From the IMG/VR virus record IMGVR_UViG_3300017717_000062, positions 1 through 26,300 of that record: 26,300 bases of DNA; one strand, 5' to 3'. Position 1 is the stretch's first letter; each line of letters opens with the position of its first letter. This DNA is from a virus. Shown one piece after another: positions 8,701 through 14,200 of the stretch. A program made the position numbers and the translations under genes. The notes beneath the pieces were generated by a model. The model worked only from the letters and a program-made list of their open reading frames with translations. It was not told the origin of the DNA and did no database searches.

Positions 8701-9012
8701 GGTTATAGCTACGCCTGTTTGGGAAAATAAGTTTAGGATTCCAGCGGTAAGTCTTAGTTCTGCTACATCACCGGTAGAAAATGCACGTGCGGTAGTGTCG
8801 TCCTGGGCCCTGACGACAGTAAGGGTGTTACTACTTCTAGCAGTAACTTTAACAACTTCTACATTAGTGCCATCATCAAAAGTACAAAAAAAGGTATTGC
8901 CCCCAGAAAGGGACGGTAGAGCGCTACCATCTGCGACTGTTACAGAAGTAGCCGAAGATGTTAGGCTAGATGCAAGGGTTGTTTTTGCATTGTTCTTAAA
9001 AACAACTGCCAC
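2719..9012 (-). CDS. Giant tail fibre with C-terminal peptidase S74 chaperone domain
   Basis: The 2097-residue protein should be the host-binding fibre. Residues 1-100 (VVFKNNAKTTLASSLTSSAT, then a beta-rich stretch to LTAGILNLF) resemble virion-anchoring ends of marine phage fibres. The long shaft is Asn/Gly/Ser/Thr-rich and carries seven copies of a motif of the form NDGSGSGLDADLLDG, plus two SKLDGI/TKLDGI-type variants (DHSKLDGIEAGA and DGTKLDGIAAGA). Residues 1996-2097 are a peptidase S74 intramolecular chaperone: SDIRLKDNL with the Ser1996/Lys2001 pair used for self-cleavage, then GLVAQEVEEVLPE and a C-terminal coiled coil (KLIPLLVEAIKEQQKQIDEL). The family trimerises fibres and then cuts itself off. 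The start is GTG at 9012, supported by AAGGAG 7 nt upstream. It lies 17 bp after the 141-aa gene and is followed by two small tail genes. Confidence 0.9.
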   Translation of the reverse strand: MAVVFKNNAKTTLASSLTSSATSVTVADGSALPSLSGGNTFFCTFDDGTNVEVVKVTARSSNTLTVVRAQDDTTARAFSTGDVAELRLTAGILNLFSQTGVAITDEIEAYLDANGLTFPDNVEARFGTNNDLRIYSTGSFSYIKELGTGGLYLDTNGDAIYLRGTTGNKNMVKAKKNNAVELYYDGDQKFSTTSTGIDVTGLVTIDTNPGSTYGVSEALRIDDSAGTNDRALQIFELLHSGGRSHRLTFNTNITTDGSSAYTYTQGNYGGSSQIEFGNSGEIVFFTNPQGTGGSTTAITPTERLRIKQTGEVQVQGEIIAASLDISGNVDVDGTLETDALTINGTASVPFESGDHSKLDGIEAGATADQTQSEINALGITATGLSGSPNITVGTISAGVFTTTANTGTFSNSIGSFPLVTSTPYDYVAKFESTDANAFIILEDNSSTSNANRIGVTNNDMKFVTNATTALTLNSSQNATFAGDITLANDKDIHFLKADGTNDGTKLTRAGGNAVRLKFGGNSLIFDALDDADFRVYNSGGDTIFLVDSNSTATSSSVNVVGSFKVGGTRRITNAGVLENVTTATASAGTNTTALANTAFVQQEITSLIGGAPGTLDTLNELAAAINDDSNYNSTLTTALATKLPKAGGTMSGVLNMGSQNITNASDIGMATGHSSGKFAVMATSVHGSYDFYNNGTSYFNGNVIVDANLTLSGGGQILGSPDITAGRVVTSGLYGTGHSSSILPIWQYNAGNTGYGIGYYEGSPDNISFDVSGHLMTGTPDFKISQNIAYVNGNAVWHAGNDGASSGLDADLLDGQHGSYYRNASNINAGTINTARLPNPIVLSGGNAIIKLQETDVTNSPTWWHVADGGNYSIRLNNTGGYPFQITTNSTNNAVSGIALNYATTIQGNTAWHGGNDGSGSGLDADLLDGVNSGSFLRSDAADTATGGITFAATPTLGGTSANEGGEINFGAPTGGGSSFALDNYQGHFRVHTLQSGKNFQVIGAGESQRTTINTNIGTVWGSGNDGSGSGLDADTLDGVNSGSFLRSDATDSATGALTFSGAILSNGHSSGDNWLPYTDGNFYFRAPTVIFDGKARFNEEARVITGSVAASNTTEGLMFDGNYVTGQYRHRFRKQDLNGGLPLFLDISEGTANSYTAIARFGPYLNNTQKFEVYGNSRFDGDVEVGVLTTTDSGVLYLNGSTANKRAELSCSNGNLHIDADNGNGIYLNWYGSQSAASTAGTYFGNANAGQVARIDGSGNFTLSGTVDGRDVAADGTKLDGIAAGANNFSLGSTITVSSDIQTTGGLLKFTSNNHVLTTNNTNNILFKSGTTGTMGLLGQNSGSQFRWQIYGDGSNYGFLDGNWASWDIKKTTNGQLQIDEGSGLVKVWSAGNDGSGSGLDADTLDGQHGSYYEPANTTILHQGSDISSADWNTFIDGTEASWNTVLNHSGSNRPVGYYTYGTALSFSKSGQAKFQLYASEQASSGNGGLAYRTGWNTTYRAWANLWDSANDGSGSGLDADLLDGQQGSYYAPASGANYVPSGGSWMGSNFSGSRHSGLGVNGGEIAFIRDHPNNAQMSILVDGAFFAGENNGFYSLYSGNSYNNKSGFYADTSGHLQFSGQTYAQFNTQHGYIQLGPMNTSYAHIYTNISGGFYFNRTGIYANGNTMWHAGNDGSGSGLDADLLDGLQLHTGRNNEVNKVVRTDSNGYIQTGWINTTSGARTTETITRVYASDDAYLRYYTLANFGDQIASHINYNSLENKPTIPTNNNQLTNGAAYVTSSTTRLGLDAHSLTTLNSTTLWSQPSGYQTMVKASTSSGLPSSHGQSYFGYNITSRRDTGTGYSSLLTAYDNSNMWFTYNSNEGAYPTWRKVWHDGNDGSGSGLDADNLDGYTWASQNKAVAARNLTIEAGNGQGIGFWGGTGTVGNGSYAIFMGTSGSYGRVDGETTSDYNMYFKMTAGTNRGFVFRNNTNNVVGIDSTGNLRAEADIVAYSGSDIRLKDNLTVISNPLEKLSKLSGYSFEWNSKQSAYAEGKKDIGLVAQEVEEVLPEIVKTRQDGFKGLQYEKLIPLLVEAIKEQQKQIDELKEKNDIIFKGE
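5864..5901. repeat. 38-bp exact direct repeat, copy 1
   Basis: This stretch inside the fibre gene is identical over 38 bp to 6191-6228. It encodes the GVNSGSFLRSDA part that follows two of the GLDADxLDG motifs. Identity at the DNA level, while the rest of the two modules differs, points to a recent duplication or gene conversion. Confidence 0.85.
6191..6228. repeat. 38-bp exact direct repeat, copy 2
   Basis: Second copy of the 38-bp sequence found at 5864-5901, same orientation, offset 327 bp (109 codons, so in the same reading frame). Recombination between the copies would delete one shaft module and keep the fibre frame open. Confidence 0.85.
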
Positions 9013-9029
9013 AGGTTACTCCTTAAAAA

Positions 9030-9455
9030 TTAAGAAACTGTTACAGTCCAGGTAATTGTCATTGAGTCAGACGCGCCTTTGTTTACAACTGAAAATACGG
9101 TTCTGCAAAGCATAGTACCGCTTGATGAGGCATTAAATAAGCCTGCTTCTGTTATAGCTCCTGTACCTGTTCCTGCTGGAAAAGTATCTACGTAAGTAAT
9201 ATCCGCTCCGCTAACAGTTGTAGAAGTTAAAGTAGTTCTAGCTGACTGACTTCCTAAAGCAGTATTACTAGCTGCTGCTGCAGTAGATCCTGTTCCAATA
9301 GCCATATGTGTCATTGCAGTAGTGCTAGCATCCTTCATCCTTGAGGCTACAAAACCTTTACCTGCGGTAACAACAAGGTTATCAACTTCTTTAACTGTTT
9401 CGCCATTTAAAGCGATAGCTAACTTACCTTTTAAAATTAAACCGTCGTTTATCAT
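9030..9455 (-). CDS. Fibre-associated tail protein, unknown function
   Basis: The 141-residue protein is rich in Ala, Thr and Ser. It opens with MINDGLILKGKLAIALNGE, has a central 'MAIGTGSTAAAASNTALGSQ' segment, and ends with ITEAGLFNASSSGTMLCRTVF and a beta-rich MTITWTVTVS tail. I recognise this pattern (TALG, then TEAGLFN, then a 'TITWT' strand) as a small protein commonly found beside tail fibre genes in tailed phages; its role is not clear to me. A good AGGAG lies 5 nt before the ATG, and the next gene, the giant fibre, begins 17 bp after the stop. A part in fibre attachment or baseplate structure is inferred from position. Confidence 0.75.
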   Translation of the reverse strand: MINDGLILKGKLAIALNGETVKEVDNLVVTAGKGFVASRMKDASTTAMTHMAIGTGSTAAAASNTALGSQSARTTLTSTTVSGADITYVDTFPAGTGTGAITEAGLFNASSSGTMLCRTVFSVVNKGASDSMTITWTVTVS

Positions 9456-9463
9456 AGTTTCTC

Positions 9464-10891
9464 CTAGTTTAGTGTCCCGATATTTAGTCCCGCTGCGTTA
9501 AAAACGCTATGGCTTTGAACGGTAACAATATTTATAACTTCTGATATTGTAGCACTATCTGTATGAGAATTGCCAAGAGATAGCGATAATGCTTCAGAAA
9601 CCGAAAAGATATCAGATTTACCAAGATTTGGGGATATGGCCTGTGTATCATTTAAAGTAGGGGTATCTAGTACTCCTTTAGTAAAAGCTAGTATCTCATT
9701 ATCAGTAAAACTAAAATTATCTGCGTGTATAGTAGCTACAGCTAAACTAGCCGCGTCCGTAGGACTAAATGTATCTGTTTTACCTAAACCTAGATCAAGC
9801 TCTTCTGTATCCGTTAAGGTCGATGTATCTGTTACGCCTTTAGTAAAACTTAAAATTTCTGTATCTGCAAACGTAAAACTATCGCTAAAAGGTTTTATAG
9901 CTTCTATTGCAGGTAAATCTGTAAACCCGTACGTGTCGCCTAACAGTTTAGCAAATACGTACGAATGATCGTCTGCAAATCCAATCACATTGGTTTTACC
10001 AGAATCTACGTCTGTTTGTAAAGGGTCATTGACAGAAGCAATATCATCTAAAGATACAGCATCTGTAAAAGTTCTAGAAAAACTAACTATACGGCTAAAT
10101 ACATCCCCCATACCAAAAGTATCTGTTTTACCTAACTCTGGTTGTAAAGAAGAAGCATCTGCAAACGTTATTAAATCAGTAGACAAAAGAGCATCAAAAC
10201 TAAGGGCGGGTGTATCTGTAAAACTAAAAGCATCTGTTTTGTTTACACCAAAACTAGCAACTTGGGTGTCAGTTAAGGTGGGGGTATCTAATACCCCTTT
10301 GTTAACATCCCTAAAGTCAGTATCTGCAAAGTTAAAAGTGTCTGCATAGAGGTTATTTAAACTAAGGCTAGGAGCATCTGCGAAACTAAAAGAGTCTGAG
10401 TATGAGGGTTGTACGGATAAAGATGTTGTATCTGTAAAGGCAAAAGTATCACTAAACTCACGTAGGAACGTTATTAAGATGGCTACAACTTCTCCAAAGG
10501 CTAAAGAATCGTTAAGAGTTTTACCTACAAATAATTCTGGTACATCTTGTATGATGGGTGTATCAATTAAAGACTTACCTACTTCTAGTGCTGTGTCCTC
10601 TAACATTGTAAGAGTTACAACATTGGGTGAGTTGTTTTGCGGTATGAAATATAAATTCTTACTATCAGCATCTAACAGTACATCTACTGCAGATAAATTT
10701 ACATAACTAACTAAAGAGTTAAGGTTAACGTATTCAACTATTGTTTGTAATAATTGGCTGTGTATAGAGGTTTTAGGAGAAGTAAAGTTAAGACTAGTGC
10801 GGGTATCAGCTTGCGATACTACTATCTTAAGCTCAGAAAAAGAGACGGACGCTTTTAGATCTACATAACTAAGTTTTGCACGAAAGGCCAT
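9464..10891 (-). CDS. Tail-region protein of tandem 18-residue repeats
   Basis: The 475-residue product has an N-terminal part (1-100) of beta-rich sequence without clear relatives. A repeat array follows at residues about 101-454, then a 21-residue end. Each unit is about 18 residues with the consensus L-x3-K-x2-TDTFSFTDTxx; examples are VNKTDAFSFTDTPALSF and LGKTDTFSPTDAASLAV. Some units replace F by P/T/L (GVLDTPTLTDTQ). No Cys is visible, and there is no membrane segment. Regular 'D-[TS]-F-x-F-x-D' spacing suggests one beta-turn or coil per repeat, possibly with Asp-bound calcium, forming a fibre or solenoid; that is inference. Its ATG overlaps the stop of the upstream Ig-like gene by one base (TAATG at 10893-10889), so the two are translationally coupled. 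Probable tail or adsorption structure. Confidence 0.75.
   Translation of the reverse strand: MAFRAKLSYVDLKASVSFSELKIVVSQADTRTSLNFTSPKTSIHSQLLQTIVEYVNLNSLVSYVNLSAVDVLLDADSKNLYFIPQNNSPNVVTLTMLEDTALEVGKSLIDTPIIQDVPELFVGKTLNDSLAFGEVVAILITFLREFSDTFAFTDTTSLSVQPSYSDSFSFADAPSLSLNNLYADTFNFADTDFRDVNKGVLDTPTLTDTQVASFGVNKTDAFSFTDTPALSFDALLSTDLITFADASSLQPELGKTDTFGMGDVFSRIVSFSRTFTDAVSLDDIASVNDPLQTDVDSGKTNVIGFADDHSYVFAKLLGDTYGFTDLPAIEAIKPFSDSFTFADTEILSFTKGVTDTSTLTDTEELDLGLGKTDTFSPTDAASLAVATIHADNFSFTDNEILAFTKGVLDTPTLNDTQAISPNLGKSDIFSVSEALSLSLGNSHTDSATISEVINIVTVQSHSVFNAAGLNIGTLN
9530..10591 (-). repeat. Array of about nineteen 18-residue coding repeats
   Basis: By hand alignment I count about nineteen units of 18 residues (a few of 19, one longer with an insert near residues 300-320). 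They are diverged at the DNA level, so this is an old, selected repeat rather than a fresh expansion. Two units are closely alike (GVLDTPTLTDTQ and GVLDTPTLNDTQ), as are two others (SFTKGVTDTSTLTDTE and AFTKGVLDTPTLNDTQ). Confidence 0.8.
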
Positions 10892-11265
10892 TAATCAAAA
10901 TCTTCACGTACCTTAAATTTTACTAGGTCTTGCACTGTCTGTATTTGGCCGTTTGACTTAGTAAACTCTAATTCACCTTCGTACGTACCAGCTGCGGTCC
11001 AAGTTCCCGTAGGGAAAGTTAAGGCACATATGCCTGCGCTAGCATTTGTAATGGTAGCGGTAATTGTTTTTAGTACTGTAGTTTGTCCTACCTCTCTAAT
11101 ACGAAACTTAACGCTGCCGCTTGATAGATCAATAGCAGCCCAAGTTGCATCGTTTTCAACGTCTAAAGTTTGCCCAGAAGCAGCCGTATTGCTATCTTTT
11201 AATGTAAAAGTTAGCTCAGGGAGTGTGTCTCCTACTACTAATTTTATTGTATCTGAATATGCCAT
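10891..11265 (-). CDS. BppU N-terminal-like (Ig-fold) baseplate/tail protein
   Basis: The 124-residue protein reads as a single beta-sandwich: a first part VGDTLPELTFTLKDSNTAA, a middle DLSSGSVKFRIREVGQTTVL, and a last part TWTAAGTYEGELEFTKSNGQ ending in VKFKVREDFD. The order 'GDT.P.L...L.D', 'DL....V.F.I', 'G.Y..E.......G...T' matches what I know of the BppU N-terminal domain family of receptor-binding baseplate proteins, there serving to attach binding modules. Here it is a free-standing domain just upstream of, and coupled by a one-base overlap to, the 18-residue-repeat protein. It may act as that protein's attachment or chaperone partner. The start at 11265 has only a weak AGG. The assignment is moderate. 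Confidence 0.65.
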   Translation of the reverse strand: MAYSDTIKLVVGDTLPELTFTLKDSNTAASGQTLDVENDATWAAIDLSSGSVKFRIREVGQTTVLKTITATITNASAGICALTFPTGTWTAAGTYEGELEFTKSNGQIQTVQDLVKFKVREDFD

Positions 11266-11278
11266 ATTTTAATTATAC

Positions 11279-14200
11279 CTATAATGCACTGTAAAATGGA
11301 ATTAAATTCTTAGGTTTAATGTCACCTGCTATTAAGTCATAACCCGTGCCTATGGTAGGCCCTAATGGCCCTACCCATAAAGGGTCTCCGTATCTTTTTC
11401 TTTCTATGAATAAAGGTAGCGCCATAGTGTAGGGCCCTAACACTCCTGACCTGTCTAGTATTTCTGTACTGTATTCGCCATAATCCATTTCTAAAGATCT
11501 TCTGTAGTTTTTATCTTGTGGGCTAACTCCTGGTAAAGCATATGCTAATCCTATTTTGAACCTTTCACGTAAATCTAAGCCTAGCATTGTTAGAGGCATC
11601 AAAGTTACAGCAGCCATAAACAATGGTATTGCGGCTCCTTTCATTCCTGCTTCTGTCATTCTAGACTGCATCTCCCTACCCGTACCCATCACAATGTTCT
11701 TACCGTAAGAATAAAAGAAAGATTTAAGTTGCCAAACTAAAGCAAACCTAGGGTCAGAAGCCCAGATAGGTCTTTCTGCTGCATTAGGCCTAACGATAGC
11801 TTCATCTACAAACCTAGCTGCTGCTAATCTAACTCTTTGGTTAGATGGAGCTGTGATATCGCCACCACCCCAGGCTATAACTTCTTCAGCAGTTACATCT
11901 AACTCTGCTAAATACCTTTGTGCGGTTTCATCCCCTTCTAAAGCCTTACTAGCGTTATCTAAAAGAAACACCCTGGCCATGCCTGCAGCAAATCGTCTAG
12001 TAAAATTAGTAAACTGTTCAAGTTGTATAAATCTAAAAAATTGGTTTGTAGCTTTTTTTGTGCCTTTACTTGTATATTGAAGCTCTCCTGCTCCTACATA
12101 CTGTTCATTCATAGCGTTTATACCTACAGCTCCTATATTTTTTCCAAAGGTATTTAATTCTTCATCCGACATAGCTGCGGTAATAGTACGCATAGTCTCT
12201 AAGAAATTAGGAATGCCTCTGTATCTTAAAATAGGACCAGCCACGTCTGGGAAAGAAGCAAAAACAGATAGGGGCAGTAAAGTAGCAACATTAAAAAATA
12301 GTCCTGCATTATTAATGTTTCGTAAAACAGCGTTGTCTACAGGGTCAACTCTACCTAAAATTGCCTTTACAGAATCTTCAGCTAACTTTCTTTCTTTAGG
12401 GTCTTTTATAAGAGCTAACTGTTCTTCAATAGCTTTAGACCCTCCTATATCAGCAAAACCTCTTCTTTTTACAGAGTTTTGTATATATCTTTGCAAAGCG
12501 TAAGAAGCATCTTCTAATAAACCAGCGTTTCTTAAATCTTGAGTATTTAAATTTCTAAAAAATTCTGCCCTTTTTGCTAACATACCCACTTCAAAAACTT
12601 GGTCTTCTTCTCTACTAAAGTTTGGATCTTCATCCGCTTTACTCAACATTTCTGTAACTGCATCTACTAACTCTGATTTATTTACTTGAGGGTTAGCTGC
12701 AGCAAGTAGATTTACTAAATCTTCTCTTAAACCAGGGTCATTAAGAAGTTCTTCCATCTTATACATCCTAGGGAAATAATTTTCTAAGAAGCCAACTCCT
12801 AATTCACCTAAGTTTAAATCGTTGTAATGCTTAATTAAAAACGTGCGCATGTTTTGAGCTTGTGGAGAAAGTTGTTCGAAAGGGGTGTTTGGGTTTTCTA
12901 GCTCTTGTAGAGTTTTTTCTACTGTTTCATTCATGTCTGCTGCTGTTTCTACATTTAAGATAGTTTGAATTTCATTCATTTTTGAACGAGCGAGACTAAA
13001 CACTTTAGTTAAGTATCCAGTTTTCTCTGTAGTGCCTACTCTTTGCTTAAATAATCTAGCCAAAGTTTTGCCTGGTTTACCAAAACTTCTAAGCAGCCCA
13101 TCAGTATCTTGGAAGATTGTTCTAAGGGTACGAGTAGCTGAATCTGTTTGTGTATTAGGTATTTCACCTGTCTCTATAATTTTATCAACTGTTCGTTTTA
13201 GATTCTTTTCCGCGCCTTTGGTTATGACTTTTTGAACTGCTTCTACCTGTTCTTCTATTTTAGCTTTTTGCTGATATTGAAATTTGTTATTTTTATTAGA
13301 AGACATTACTTCTTGTATGTAATCATTAAAAGCTGGGTCTTGTGTAAACCTTCTTTTAGCTACTGCTGAATACTTAGTGAAGAAAGCTTTTACTTTGGTG
13401 GCTATATTTTTAAAGAAAGACTCTGTTTGATTTGTAGCTTTTTTAGTTTCATCTATTAAAAATACAGCTATTTGATCTGACACCCATTCTTGAAAGCCTT
13501 TATCACCTTCTAGTTGATATTGCTTAGTAGTACCGAGGGCTTTTGCTTTTTCAAAAGCTTTTTGTAAAGCATTTCTAAGGGTTGGGTTCTTTAAACTCCT
13601 ATCTAATTCTTGATAAATAAAAGTATGCCCTATCTCGTGGGCCACAGTAAAAAGCCTCGCGCCTTGGTCTTCTACATTAAAACCATCTCTAGTTTGTATG
13701 ATGAGTACATCGGTGTTGCCGCGGCCTCGTACGTTATAGCCTCTGTAATTAGACGTAGGTCCGAACTTAGCTTGTGCCGCTTTTGCTCTTTTTTCTAAAT
13801 TTTTATCGTCTAAAGTTATAGTATCTTCTGTGCTAAAGAATAGTATTTCTCTATTTATACCAAGTGTATTTTTTGCAAGATTTTTTAAAGTATCTAAAAC
13901 CTCTACCCCAAGGTGCTTTTCTATAGTAGTGCTATATTTAATAATTTCTTTTGACGCTTTTGCTTGAATCTTACTAAGTTTTTGCTGTTCTTTAGACTGT
14001 GCTGGTTTTTTAGTCCACTCTCTAAATAAAGCACTACTATCATAAGCATATTGGTCAGTAGGATCCTCTTGAATTCTTTGTTCCATTTCGTTTTTTTGAG
14101 CATCAAATAAGTTTTGTTCTGCGATTGCTAGCCTATCATTAGAGTATTCAAGATTTTTTTCTGCTCTTTCCACAGGTCGTTGTAATTGTTGTTCCCTAGT

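Noticed and set aside
9570-10349. Two long plus-strand open frames opposite the 18-residue repeats
   Set aside because: They are antisense to the repeat array and share its period; no family and no ribosome binding context.
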